From Stomorhina lunata (taxonomy: Eukaryota; Arthropoda; Insecta; Diptera; Rhiniidae): a stretch of DNA of 64,000 bases. The position numbers were made by a program, and so were the translations under genes. This document shows positions 23,186 through 35,699 of the stretch, one piece after another. Position 1 is the first letter of the stretch. Each line of letters begins with the position of its first letter. The DNA is taken from positions 95,193,264 to 95,257,263 of the forward strand of contig OW121744.1 of NCBI GenBank assembly GCA_933228675.1, written 5' to 3'. A model generated the notes under the pieces. It did not search any database and was not told the origin of the DNA. It worked only from the letters and a program-made list of their open reading frames with translations.

Positions 23186-24140
23186 GCTTTTAGATTCTAA
23201 TCAAAATCATATGTTTTATGTAATTATGGTTTCTTTTTCAAGTTTTAGTTATTTTAATATTAACAAATTGAACCCAAGTAGAGTTAAATTATTTTGTTAT
23301 ATTACTCCTATAAGAACTACAACTTCCAACCTCAAATGAATCTTAGTTCTAAATGGCAATCATTTAAAAAACCATAAACATAAACAATTCTTTTAAAACC
23401 ATTTAGAAAATATTACACAATAACTAAAGAAACAGTAGACATTATTCCACAATGTGTGGCAGTAAATTGTAGCAAATCTACATAGACCGACAGAGAGACA
23501 GACAGACAGACAGACAGACAACCTGCTCTAATTGCAACACATGCAAAATAAATTGTGAACTACAATAACAAAGTAAAATGAAGTTAAAAGGGTTAAATCT
23601 ATAAAATAGTAACTAATAAAAATGAATATTGCAGTTATATATAAAACTTAATACCGCAATAAATTTAAGGTCGAAACCTTTAATTCTAACCCAACCCATG
23701 ATTTAGAAATAAAATCTTATTTATTTATACTCTAAAACGTTTTCCGTTTTCTCAAATGTTGGTGTTCTATTGAAAATTTGTGGGCTTGTATTTTTTTTTT
23801 TTTTTGTAAAATATAAATGAGATTTATAATTATAGATATAATTGTTAAAAAAAAGAACATTTGTATGTTTATTTGTTGTTCTAGGTTTGTAAGTCGTTTT
23901 AAAGCTAAAAAAAACTTTTACTTTTTTATTGTTTTGTTCTTAATTCTAAATGGTCGTTTGTCTTTTTTTGCTTGATAAAAATTGTTATTCAAACTTTAAT
24001 TCTGAAATGTTGGTTATTTAATTTATTTCATTCCTATTAATAATACCCTACACTATCATTGCACAAAATGGTATATAGGGTTAGTGTTAAGGCTTGGAAG
24101 CCTATGGGGGGATTTGCGACATATTTGCATTCACCTATCC
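23186..24140. other. Spacer with GACA microsatellite
   Basis: (GACA)n at about 23489-23520. A fragment near 24046-24130 with ATAATACCCTACACTATCAT and TATATAGGGTTAGTG resembles the tail of a dispersed element but cannot be matched in the window. Confidence 0.55.
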
Positions 24141-26262
24141 TTGAAAGTTTCTAAAGGAAGTTTAGCTCTTAAAAAAAAAGTTTAAGGCTTATATAGCAAA
24201 GCTTTGAGTTTTTATTAAAAAGCTTAAGATTTCTTATTGAAAGCTTTTATATAAAAGCTAAAAGCTTTATAGAAAAGCTTAAAGCTTTTTTAGAAAAGCT
24301 TAAAGCTTTTACAGAAAAGCTTAAAGCTTTTATAGAAAAGCTTAAAGCTTTTATAGAAAAGCTTAAAGCTTTTATAGAAAAGCTTAAAGCTTTTATAGAA
24401 AAGCTAAAAGCTTTTATAGAAAAGCTTAAAGCTTTTATAGAAAAGCTTAAAACTTTTATAGAAAAGCTTAAAGTTTTAAAACAAAAGCTTTAAGCTTTTA
24501 TAAAAAAGCTTAAAGCTTTTATAAAAAAGCTTAAAGCTGTTATAAAAAAGCTTAAAGCTTTTATAAAAAAGCTTAAAGCTTTTATAAAAAAGCTTAAAGC
24601 TTTTATAAAAAAAGCTTAAAGCTTTTATAAAAAAGCTTAAAGCTTTTATAAAAAAGCTTAAGACTTTTATAGAAAACCTAGACTTACGGTTTCTGTAGGA
24701 AAACTTATGGTTTCTATAGCAAAGCTTAAGGTTTTTATAGGAAAGCTTTCGTTTTCTATAGAAAAGGTTGAGTTTTTTTAAGAAAGCTTGGTTTGTATAG
24801 GCAAACTTTATGTTTCCCATTTTCCTATAGGAAAGCCTTAGGTTTCTTTATGAAAGCTTTAGGTTTCTATTGTAAAGTTTTAGGTTTCTATAGGAAAGCT
24901 TTAGATTTCTGTAGAAAAGCTTTAGGTTTCTATAGGAAATATTTAGGTTTCTATGGAAAAGCTTTAGGTTTTTATAGGAAGGCTTTAGATTTCTATAGGA
25001 AAACTTTAGGTTTCTATAGGAGAGCTTTCCATTTCTTTAGGGAACCTTAAGGTTTGTTTAGGAAGTTTTTGGTTTTTATAGGAATGCTTTAGGTTTATAT
25101 AAGAAAGCTTTAGATTTCTATACAAAAACTTTATGGTTCTATAGAAAGGATTTACGTTTTAGGAAAGCTTTAGATTTTTGTAGGAAAGCTTTTAGTTTCT
25201 ATATTAAATCTTTTCGTTTCTATAGGAATGATTTAGAATTCTATAGAAAAGCTTAAGGCTTCTTAAGGAAAGCTTAAGGTTTCTAAAGGAATGCTTTAGG
25301 TTTCTAAACTTATACTTTAGGTTTCTATAGGAAAACATTAGGCTTCTATAGGAAAACTTAAGGTTTCTTTAGAAAATTTTTAGTTTTTATAGGAATGCTT
25401 TAGGTTTCTATGGGAAAGTTCAAGGTTTCTATAGGAAACTAAAGGTTTCTATAGGAAAGCTTAAGATTTTTATAAGGAAACTTAAGGTTTCTATAGGAAA
25501 GCTTTAGGTTTTTATAGGAAAGCTTTAGGTCTATAGGAAAGCTTAAGTTTTATAGAGAAAAGTTTAACGTTTCTATAGGAAAGCTTTAGGTTTCTATAGC
25601 AAGCTTAAGGTTTTAATAGGAAAGCTTTAAGTTTCTATAGGAAAGCTTTAAGCTTCTATTGAAAAGCTTTAGGTTTCCATAGGAAAATTTTAGTTTTCGA
25701 TATGAAAACTTTAGTTTGCTATAGAAAAGCCTTAGGTTTCTATAGAAAAGTTTACATTTCCATTGGAAAGTTTTAAGAATCTATAGAGACGTTTAGGCTT
25801 TCTATAGGACAGCATTAGGTTTTTACACTAAAGCATTAGGTTCCTATAGGAAAGCTTTTGGTTTCTACAGAAAAACTTTAGGTATCTTTAGAAAAGCTTT
25901 GTGTTTCTAAAGGAAAGCTTTAGGTTTCTTTAGGAAATTTTAGGATTCTATTGAAAAGCTTTAGGTTTCTAAAAGAAGGCTTTAGGTTTCTATAGAAAAG
26001 CTTTAGGTTTCTATGGGAAAGCTTTAGGTTTCTATAGGAAAGCTTTTGGTTTCTATAGGAAAGCTTTAGGTTTCTATATGAAAGCTTTAGGTTTCTTTAG
26101 GAAAGCTTTATGTTTCTATAGGAAAGTTTTAGGTTTCTATAGGAAAGCTTTGGGTTTCTATAAGAAAGCTTTAGGTTTCTATAGGAAAGCTTTAGGTTTC
26201 TACAGGAAAGCTTTAGGTTTCTATAGAAAAGCTTAAGAAAAGCTTAATATTTCAGTAGGATG
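24141..26262 (+). repeat. Satellite C, 21-bp array (third block)
   Basis: Two parts. At about 24240-24665 units are almost perfectly palindromic (GAAAAGCTTAAAGCTTTTAT), with period 20-22. From 24665 to 26262 they are the common GGTTTCTATAGGAAAGCTTT type, most regular at 25975-26230. Long frames on both strands (24476-24820 and 24793-25050) are repeat translation. Confidence 0.95.
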
Positions 26263-26282
26263 GACAAAAAATTGGACTATAT

Positions 26283-26317
26283 AAATTGACCGACTATAGT
26301 ACTTTCTTACTTGTTAT
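26283..26317 (-). mobile_element. ACAAGTAAG-family 5' tip, reversed
   Basis: On the minus strand AACAAGTAAGAAAGTACTAT then AGTCGGTCAA. Only the extreme 5' end remains, next to the right edge of a satellite C array. Confidence 0.7.
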
Positions 26318-26319
26318 TT

Positions 26320-27404
26320 GTTCTTTATTCTTAATAGCATTTAAAATTATAATTGACCTTAATTAATCTTAACATATTGTGGCATTTTAAGCGGTTTGCT
26401 TTCAGTTCGTTTTTTTTTGCTTTCCTTCAATTTAAACTTTGATTTACATAAATTGTTTGTTCTTGATTTTTGCTTCATTTTATATCTTTAATTGTTGAAA
26501 AATAAAAATGCATTTAGTTACAATTTATTTCTGCGCATAATTTATCTTTAAAATACGTGAGTTATATCTTAAAGATAAACTTTAGCCATTTGTCTAGTTT
26601 TGTAAACTTGATTAATTAGTTATTGTTAAACATTTAAGAAAAAAGAGGTGTGCTATTGAGTTTTTTCTTAAATCAGATGTTGAACAAATTGTTGGTGACT
26701 TTGTGCAATTTTGAAATAGTAGATTTTTGATATTGATCTAGAATCTAAGAGGAATTTGTATGGTGTGAACTTTGTATGATAATTCAAAATAACTCAACAT
26801 AATCTTTAGATATACTCATAATGATTCACATAGAAACCTAAAGCTTTTCTATAGAAACTTAAAGCTTTCATATAGAATCTATTTCAAGATCATATCCATT
26901 ATTCATATATATTTCATTTTCCCTCAATTTTATTCTAAAAGCATCATCTTTAGCTGCCTTTTAATATAAATTCATAATTATGGGTTTTCGTTATTAGTTA
27001 GTTTTTTCCCCAACTCTAAATCATTACTCCTTACTAATTAACCGTCTTTCCTGCATGTTTTCATTTGAGTTGAGTTGTATTACTAATTAATTCTCTTACA
27101 TGTTTTATGCATATTAAATGTTTAATAATCATCTACTAACTAGACGCAAAAAGGCATCGAGGCAACAAAAAAAAATATAACACAACAAAACTTAAATGAA
27201 ATTGAACCGTACAGACACAATTCGAAAACACTTGATATTTTATGCGTGAAAATATTCAACACGTTTTTTGATTTCCCAACACAAATGTTTTGGATCGCAT
27301 ACCACAATCACTTGTGCATACAGGCAACACAATTCATTTAGAACTAGACGTGGGACCGAGCGATAAGTCTAAAGATTTGCTTTAAGGTTTCTAGAGACAA
27401 GCTT
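26320..27404. other. AT-rich spacer, no gene seen
   Basis: Two reversed satellite-C-like words at about 26828-26875 (AAACCTAAAGCTTTTCTATA). Otherwise unremarkable. Confidence 0.6.
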
Positions 27405-27409
27405 ACGGC

Positions 27410-27555
27410 AAAGACCCATAAAAAATAAAATTAACCGCTTTTAATCTAATTCGGAAATTACTTATGGAGTTGATTATCCAATGAGAGAAAGCTAAGGCAC
27501 ACACACGTGCTTATGAAAAATATGTTTGTTTGTGCGTTTATGAGCTTTTCATTGT
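27410..27555 (+). repeat. Dispersed flank repeat, copy 2
   Basis: Partner of 3686-3840: CCCATAAAAAATA, TCGGAAATTACT, CCAATGAGAGAAAG and AAGGCACACACACGTG in the same order and spacing. A satellite C array starts about 65 bp downstream. Confidence 0.75.
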
Positions 27556-27619
27556 TCTTTATTCACTTTAATTTCACTTTTGACAGAAAACAAATATATG
27601 GACTGCAATATCTTTATAT

Positions 27620-28325
27620 TATAGAGTATTTGCTTACAGTTTCTAGAGGAAAGCTTAAGGTTTACATAGGAAAGCTAAGGGTTTCTACAGGAAAGCTAAA
27701 TGTTTCGTTAGGAAAGCTTAAGGTTGATATAAAAAAGCTTTTGAACTCTATAGAATAGCTCAAAGTTTTTATTCTTTTGGAAAGATTAAGGTTTCTATAC
27801 AAAAACTTATGGTTTATATAGGGAAGTTTATGGTTTCCATAGGAAATCTTAAGGTTTCTAAAGGATCTGCAGGAAAGCTTAAGGTTTCTGTAGGAAATAT
27901 TAAGGTTTCTGTAGGAAAGCTTAAGGTTTCTATAGGAAAGCTTTAGGTTTCTGTAGGAAAGCTTAAGGTTTCTGTAGGAAAGCTTAAGGTTTCTGTAGGA
28001 AAGCTTAAGGTTTCTGTAGGAAAGCTTAAGGTTTCTGTAGGAAAGCTTAAGGTTTATGTTGGAAAGCTTAAGGTTTCTATAGGAAAGCTTTAGGTTTCTG
28101 TAGGAAAGCTTAAGGTTTCTGTAGAAAGCTTAAGGTTTCTGTAGGAAAGCTTAAGGTTTCTGTAGGAAAGCTTAAGGTTTATGTTGGAATGCTTAAGGTT
28201 TCTGTAGGAAAGCTTAAGGTTTCTGTAGAAAAGCTTAAGGTTTCTGCAGGAAAGCTTAAGGTTTCTGTAGGAAACCTTACGGTTTCTGTAGGAAAGCTTA
28301 AGTTTTCTGTAGGAAAGCTTTATGG
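27620..28325 (+). repeat. Satellite C, young 21-bp sub-array
   Basis: Unit GGAAAGCTTAAGGTTTCTGT plus one base, nearly identical at 27870-28320. The CTGTAG variant replaces CTATAG, distinguishing it from the other C blocks. It includes paired AflII-like CTTAAG and AAGCTT words. Confidence 0.93.
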
Positions 28326-28354
28326 CTCTTTTTTCTAAGTCGCCAAAAAAGCAA

Positions 28355-28650
28355 AAACAAAAGTGAATTTCCCACAGAAAAGATAAAACTGAAAAATGTT
28401 TGTGTATTTCTGTTCAGATGATAATCTTAGCTTTATGTTAATAATTGTTTGACACAATAATTCTTATTTATTCTGTCCCACAAATAAGATATAATGTGTG
28501 TTTTTTGCACTGTCTAGAACTAGGGATGGCTTAACCAACCATTGAAACGAGACGAGGAAAGGTTTCCCCACCGACATTTTTGGTTTTATCAAAAAACTAT
28601 TTATTACAATATTAAATTACAGTAATAAATTAGCTTTTTAGTGCAATACA
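28355..28650 (+). mobile_element. Hammerhead-bearing element, diverged single arm
   Basis: Aligns with 431-705 with many differences: ACTGAAAAATGTTTGTGTAT, TTCAGATGATAATC, GATGGCTTAACCAACCATTG, AAACGAGACGAGG, ACATTTTTGGTTTTATCAA. The ribozyme is dead. CTGAAGA is replaced by sequence ending CTAGG, and the cleavage GTC has become GAC, while stem II and GAAAC are kept. Confidence 0.75.
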
Positions 28651-28669
28651 CCACAGCAAAACTTTTAAA

Positions 28670-31265
28670 AAAATTTTTTTTTTTTAGATAAATTTTTCAT
28701 AAAAAAATTTTGTCTAACTTCATTGAGTATGATTCACTACGTATGATTTTTGATAAAAAAAATTCTAAAGAAAAGATTTTGATAAAAAAAATTTCTATAG
28801 GAAAAAATAAAAAAATTTTCTATAGAAAAATTTTTGATAAAAAAATTTTCTATAGGAAAAAATAAAAAAATTTTTTATAGAAAAATTTTTAATAAAAAAA
28901 TTTTCTATAGAAAAATTTTTGATAAAAAAATTTTCTATAGAAAAATTTTTGATAAAAAATTGTCTATAGAAAAATTTTTGATAAAAAATTGTCTATAGGA
29001 AAAAATTAAAAAATTTTCTAAACAAAATTTTTGATAAAAAAATTTTCTATAGAAAAATTTTTGATAAAAAAATATTCTATAGAAAAATTTTTGATAAAAA
29101 AATTTTTTAATAAAAATTTTTCTATAGAAAAATTTTTGATAAAAAAATTTTCTATAGAAAAATTTTTGATAAAAATATTTTCTATAGAAAAATTTTTGAT
29201 AAAAAAATTCTCTATAGAAAAATTTTTGATAAAAATATTTTCTATAGAAAAAGTTTTGATAAAAAACAAAAATATTTTTGATAAAATAAAATTCTAAAGA
29301 AAAGATTTTGATAAAAAAATATTTCTATAGAAAATTTTTTGATAAAAAAATTTTCTATGGAAAAAATTTTTGATAAAAAAATTTTCTATAGAAAAATTTT
29401 TAATAAAAAAATTTTCTATAGAAAAATTTTTAATAAAAAAATTCTCTATAGAAAAATTTTTGATAAAAAAAATTTTCTATAGAAATATTTTAGATAAATA
29501 AATTTCAATGGAAACATTTTTGATAAAAAAAAATTTTCTATAGAAAAATTTTTAATAAAAAAAATTTCTATAGAAAAATTTTTGATAAAAAAATAAAAAT
29601 ATTTTTGATAAAAAAAATTTTCTATAGAAAAATTTCTGATAAAAAAATTTCTATAAAAAAGATTTTGATAAAAAATTTTCTATAGGAAAAAATAAAAAAA
29701 AATTATATTTGTTAAAAAAATTTTTTATAGAAAAATTTTTGAAAAAATATAGGAAAAAATTAAAAAATTTTCTACAGAAAAATTTTTAATAAAAAAATTT
29801 TCTACAGAAAAATTTTTGATAAAAAAATTTTCTATAGAAAAATTTTTGATAAAAAAATTTTCAATAGAAAAATTTTTGATAAAAAAATATTCTATAGAAA
29901 AATTTTTGATAAAAAAATTTCTATAGAAAAATTTTTATTAAAAAATTTTTCTATAGAAAAATTTTTGATAAAAAAATTTTCTATAGAAAAATTTTTGATA
30001 AAAATATTTTCTATAGAAAAATTTTTGATAAAAATATTTTCTATAGAAAAAGTTTTGATAAAAAAATAAAAATATTTTTGATAAAAAATTTTCTATCGAA
30101 AAATTTAAAAAAAAAAAACTTTCTATAAAAATGATTTTGGTAAAAAATTTTCTATAGAAAAATTTTTGATAAAAAAATTTTCTATAGAAAAATTTTTGAT
30201 AAAAAAATTTTCTATAGAAAATTTTTTGATAAAAAAATTTTCTATGGAAAAAATTTTTGATAAAAAAATTTTCTATAGAAAAATTTTTAATAAAAAAATT
30301 TTCTATAGAAAAATTTTTAATAAAAAAATTCTCTATAGAAAAATTTTTGATAAAAAAATTTTCTATAGAAATATTTTAGATAAAAAAATTTCAATGGAAA
30401 CATTTTTGATCAAAAAAAATTTTCTATAGAAAAATTTTTAATAAAAAAAATTTCTATAGAAAAATTTTTGATAAAAAAATAAAAATTTTCTATAGAAAAA
30501 TTTTTGATAAAAAAAAATTCTATAAAAAAGATTTTGATAAAAAATTTTCTATAGGAAAAAATAAAAAAAAAAATTATAGAAAAATTTTTGATAAAAAAAT
30601 TTTTTATAGAAAAATTTTTGAAAAAATATAGGAAAAAATTAAAAAATTTTCTACAGAAAAATTTTTAATAAAAAAAATTTCTATAGAAAAATTTTTGATA
30701 AAAAAATTTTCTATAGACAAATTTTTAATAAGAAAGTTTTTGATAAAAAAATTTTTTATAGAAAAATTTTTGATAACAAAAATTCCAATACAAAATTTTT
30801 GATAACAAAAATTCCTATAAAAAAAATTTTTATAAAAAAATTTTTTGTAGAAAAATTTTTGATCAAAAAATTTTCTATAGAAAAATTTTCGATCAAAAAA
30901 TTTTCTATAGAATAATTTTTGATAAAAAAAAAATTATATAAAAATATTTTTGATGTAAAAAAAACTTTCTATAGAAACATTATTATAATATTTTTCTATA
31001 GAAAAGTTTTCGATAAAAATATTTTTCTATAGATAAGTTTTCGATAAAAATTTTTTTTATAGAAATGTTTTCGTTAGAAATATATTTCTATACAAAAATT
31101 ATCAATAAAAATATTTGTCTTTAGAAAATTATCGAAAAAATTTTCGTTAAAAATTATTTTTCTATAAAAAAAACTTACGGTAAAATAAGTTTTCTATAGA
31201 AAAATTGTCGATAAAATTATTTTTCTATAGAAATATTTTGGAAAAAATATTTTTTTTTTATAGAA
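28670..31265 (+). repeat. Satellite D, 30-bp tandem array
   Basis: Period 30 bp: GATAAAAAAATTTTCTATAG followed by A5T5. Because 30 is divisible by three, spurious frames of 80-90 codons run on both strands. Internal variant blocks are duplicated (see the separate entry). After about 30940 units decay, with longer, TTTTCGATAAAA-like forms. Confidence 0.95.
29320..30685 (+). repeat. About 0.88-kb duplication inside satellite D
   Basis: Variant landmarks recur in order: CTATGGAAAAAATTTTT at 29355 and 30242, TCAATGGAAACATTTTTGAT at 29505 and 30391, GAAAAAATATAGGAAAAAAT at 29741 and 30620. Offsets are 887, 886 and 879. Confidence 0.85.
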
Positions 31266-31269
31266 AAAT

Positions 31270-32780
31270 CTTAAAATCTATCCTAATCCTAAGTTTGTGT
31301 CTATGACTTTTGAAAACCTATAACCTGACAATGCCACCCTCGTTTAATTATGTATTCTCTTATTTTATAGGCACATACACCAAATACGACTAAAACTTGC
31401 AATCAATTAAACAAAAACCAAGCAACATTATGGATGGCAACATAAGCAACAACTATAGCAGCGACAGCAACATTTGTTAATATTTAATGAAATCCCATAT
31501 CGATGTCAAAGATTGCCAATGATATTTTACACTAACAACAAATAGAGACAAGCAACAACAAGAGTATATACAGAAAAGACCCAAAAGGAAAATTTGGCTT
31601 GGAGTTATAGCTTTTTTGTATGAGGTAGGTTAAGTTAGGTAAGTTTAACATTAGAATAAACTCACGTATAGGAAAGCTTAGGTCATTAGGTTGATGAAGT
31701 GATGAAGATAGCTCAAGTTCTTTTTGGTTATGATTGGTTAAGATAGGTAGAGGAAATAGTCTCAATTGAGGGTTATTTTGAAACAGAAAAACTTTTATAT
31801 ATTTCCTACCAGGTTTTTAATGATACCATAACCGCACTCTCTAATACACTAAAAGCATTCCAAAACAAAGTGCACCTTTTATCCTTGGAGAATATTTTAA
31901 GCTCAACAGCAAATACAAGTGTAGAAAGCTCCAATAACCGAAATAAAAAAAACAAGTAATTGTATGTTGCTGAGAAAAAAATGTCATCTTCAGTTTTGTA
32001 ACCACCTTAAATGTTTAATAGTCTCAGCCCCAAAGTTGTCATTAACATTATCCTCGTAGTCATTAACATTTACTTGTATAGTCGTACACTTATGTCGTAC
32101 TACAACTACAGCTAAAGCTTTGGTAAGGATGAGACCATAGCATTAGTATCTAGTCATAGTAAAATTACTACTATTTTATAGACAGATGCTTGATGTTTTT
32201 TGTAGCTGTTATTTTTACAACTTTTTGAATTTCATGTGTAACACTAGTAAATAGTCAATTGCTTGTAAGTTACGCAAAATTAAGAACATGCTCTCATTTA
32301 CATATTCATGCGTTTTCACGATGTCACTTTAGTCTGTTCAGTCTTTTTTCTTTATTATGTACCTCATCTTCTTCTGTAGCTATGGAATGTTTTGAAAAAT
32401 AAAATTCTGAAATTAAGAAAAATTACGCAAATGTTTTTCAATGTACACGATTTTTATATTTTTGTAAAAAAAAAAGAAAATGAAGTAAATATTTTCCATT
32501 AACATAAAAGTGGTAATTGGAGAACATTACACTGACTTGAAGCGACTTTTGGTGGATATGATTTTAATATCCAACATTCAATTAAATGACATGAATAAGG
32601 GGGTAATATGTGTTGGAACGACGGCCCCAGGAAAGCTTTGAATATACGAATATTTCACAGCTCAATATGAAAAAAATAAAAATTCCTATAGAAACGTTCA
32701 AGTTTCCGTACAAAATGTTAAAGTTTCCTATTGGAGAATAATTTTTTTTTGTAGAAAAGACCCTTTCTGGGAAAGGAAAC
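31270..32780. other. Spacer, no gene seen
   Basis: Includes a CAGCAACA-rich stretch (about 31440-31475) and generic AT-rich DNA. Two minus-strand frames of 66-77 codons have no recognisable content. Confidence 0.6.
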
Positions 32781-32784
32781 ATTT

Positions 32785-34545
32785 TTGAAAAATTTCCTAT
32801 AAAAAGAGAAAATTTTTGAAAAATTTCCTAAAAAAATAGAAAATTTTTGAAAAATTTCCTATAAAAATAGGAAATTTTTGAAAAAATTATTATAAAAATA
32901 GGAAATTTTTTAAAAAATTCCTATAAAAATAGGAAATTTTTGAAGAAATTCCTATAAAAATAGGAAATTAAAAAAAATCCTATAAAAATAGGAAATTTTT
33001 GAAAAATTTCCTAAAAAAAATAGAAAATTTTTGAAAAATTTCCTATAAAAATAGGAAATTTTTAAAAAAATTCCTATAAAAATAGGAAATTTTTGAAAAA
33101 AATCCTATAAAAATAGGAAATTTTTGAAAAAATTCCTATAAAAATAGGAAATTTTTGAAGAAATTCCTATAAAAATACGAAATTTAAAAAAAATCCTATA
33201 AAAATAGGAAACTTTTAAAAAATTTCCTATAAAAATAGGAAATTTTTGAAAAATTTCCTATAGAAATAGGAAATATTTGAAAAATTTCCTATAAAAATAG
33301 GAAATTTTTGAAAAATTTCCTATAAAAATAGGAAATTTTTGAAAAATTTCCTATAAAAATAGGAAATTTTTGAAAAATTTCCTATAAAAATAGGAAATTT
33401 TTGAAAAATTTCCTATAAAAATAGGAAATTTTTGAAAAATTTCCTATAAAAATAGGAAATTTTTGAAAATTTTCCTATAAAAATAGGAAATTTTTGAAAA
33501 ATTTCCTATAAAAATAGGAAATTTTTGAAAATTTTCCTATAAAAATAGGAAATTTTTGAAAAATTTCCTATAAAAATAGGAAATTTTTGAAAAATTTCCT
33601 ATAAAAATAGGAAATTTTTGAAAAATTTCCTATAAAAATAGGAAATTTTTGAAAAATTTCCTATAAAAATAGGAAATTTTTGAAAAATTTCCTACAAAAA
33701 TAGGAAATTTTTGAAAAATTTCCTATAAAAATAGGAAATTTTTGAAAAATTTCCTATAAAAATAGGAAATTTTTGAAAAATTTCCTATAAAAATAGGAAA
33801 TTTTTGAAAAATTTCCTATAAAAATAGGAAATTTTTGAAAAATTTCCTATAAAAATAGGAAATTTTTGAAAAATTTCCTATAAAAATAGGAAATTTTTGA
33901 AAAATTTCCTATAAAAATAGGAAATTTTTGAAAAATTTCCTATAAAAATAGGAAATTTTTGAAAAATTTCCTATAAAAATAGGAAATTTTTGAAAAATTT
34001 CCTATAAAAATAGGAAATTTTTGAAAAATTTCCTATAAAAATAGGAAATTTTTGAAAAATTTCCTATAAAAATAGGAAATTTTTGAAAAATAGTAAATTT
34101 TTGAAAAATTTCCTATAAAAATAGTAAATTTTTGAAAAATTTCCTATAAAAATAGTAAATTTTTGAAAAATTTCCTATAAAAATAGTAAATTTTTGAAAA
34201 ATTTCCTATAAAAATAGGAAATTTTTGAAAATTTTCCTATAAAAATAGGAAATTTTTAAAAATTTATTATAAAAATAGGAAATTTTTTAAAAATTTTCTA
34301 TAAAAATAGAAATTTTTGAAAATTGTCCTATAAAAATCGAAAATTTTTGAAAAATTTCTTTAAAAAAGGATAAATTTTTGAAAAATTTCCTATAAAAATA
34401 ATACGTTTTTGAAAAATTTTCTATAAAAGTTAAATTTTTAAAAAGATTCCTATAAAAATAGTAAATTTTTGAAAAATTTCCTATAAAAATATAAACATTT
34501 TAGAAAAATTTCCTATAAAAATAGTATATTTTTGAAAAATTTCCA
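32785..34545 (+). repeat. Satellite A array, forward orientation
   Basis: Same 31-bp unit and orientation as 3880-6370. Nearly invariant at about 33285-34085, with imperfect units at both ends (A-rich variants lacking TTG at 32940-33200). A run of TAGTAAA variants lies at 34089-34200. Confidence 0.97.
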
Positions 34546-34549
34546 CGAC

Positions 34550-35695
34550 AGTTTAAGTTTCCTATAGGAAATTTTCGGTTTCCTTTGTCCATTTCTGTGT
34601 AAGTTTTATTTAACCTAACAATTTTCCAAACATATGTCAAATGTAATTGCAAATAAATATATTTCACCGAACAATTTATATTATTTTAATATTGTTACCA
34701 TACTAAAAAACCACTATAATTTATATTTCAATTAACTAAAATTTAATGAATTCTATAAATTAATTGTGCTATCAAATTGAAAAATTATTGCCTTTTTTTG
34801 GGGTAATTAATTACATTTGACATTAATTACATTTTAATTTACAACCTACAACTACGTACTATAAAGATAAAAGTTAACTACAAAGTACGTGCCATAGAAT
34901 TTGCAATAAAGTCAACATAAATTTAACGATATCACACCTTACCCAAACACCTACCAAAAAGCTTTTTCTACACAATTACAGATATAACTTCCCCTAGCCC
35001 ACATTACCAACCAACCAGCCTTTCCATTTTTGTAACAAAAAATGCAGATTTTTTTTACATTTAAAATTTAACACATACAGAGAAAGGGAGACATGCATTT
35101 AAAATTAATTTGACTTGAAAATTTATGCTACTGCACTCCATACAACAATGGCCATTAACTTAAATAAGTGATTCCTGAATATGTCCAAAATAAAACAAAA
35201 GGGAAATAAACGTAAAACTACTGGTTACACCAATAACAGAGCAACTGCAAAACGAAAAAAAACTGGCAAAAACATAAAAGTCCTACAAACGATTTATGTT
35301 GAGCAATTGTTGAAAAATGCACCTGCACGCACTAAAAGCTGACATAGAGTTCAGAATATTTGATAGAAGCGGAAACGGATGTTGTTACTTGAAACCTGTA
35401 AAAATTGAGGTGGGAAATGAACACAAACACACATATAGACATGAAACTAAACCAATAGTAAATAAAACTGAATTTGTATGTGGTTGTATAATTGCTGGTG
35501 TAGTCAAGTGGGAACAAATTAAGAGAATTGCACATTTTGATATACAAAAAAAAAAAAAATAATATCTAAAAGTATTGAGAGGTTTACAGGATTTATAGTA
35601 ATTCTATAAACTTTCCTATAGAAAACATAAACTTTTCAATAGAAAACTGAAAATTCTCTAAAAAAGAAATGAAATTTTCTATAAAAACATAAACT
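34550..35695. other. Spacer between oppositely oriented satellite A arrays
   Basis: About 1.15 kb of AT-rich, non-satellite DNA with no confident gene. An 81-codon plus frame (35317-35562) ends in poly-Lys from an A-run. The last 100 bp hold degraded satellite words. Confidence 0.6.
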
Positions 35696-35699
35696 TTTC

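Noticed and set aside
23481..23520. GACA/GGAC repeats as a common mobile-element mark
   Set aside because: Similar patches at 7280, 11620, 20160 and 40565 have unrelated flanks, so most are probably independent microsatellites; only those in the ACAAGTAAG copies belong to an element.
24476..25050. 114- and 85-codon frames with SFKLFYK- and GFYRKAL-type units
   Set aside because: Pure satellite C translation on opposite strands.
28670..31265. Open frames of 80-90 codons on both strands rich in Phe-Ile-Lys-Asn repeats
   Set aside because: They are translations of a 30-bp satellite, open only because the period is divisible by three, and run on both strands at once.
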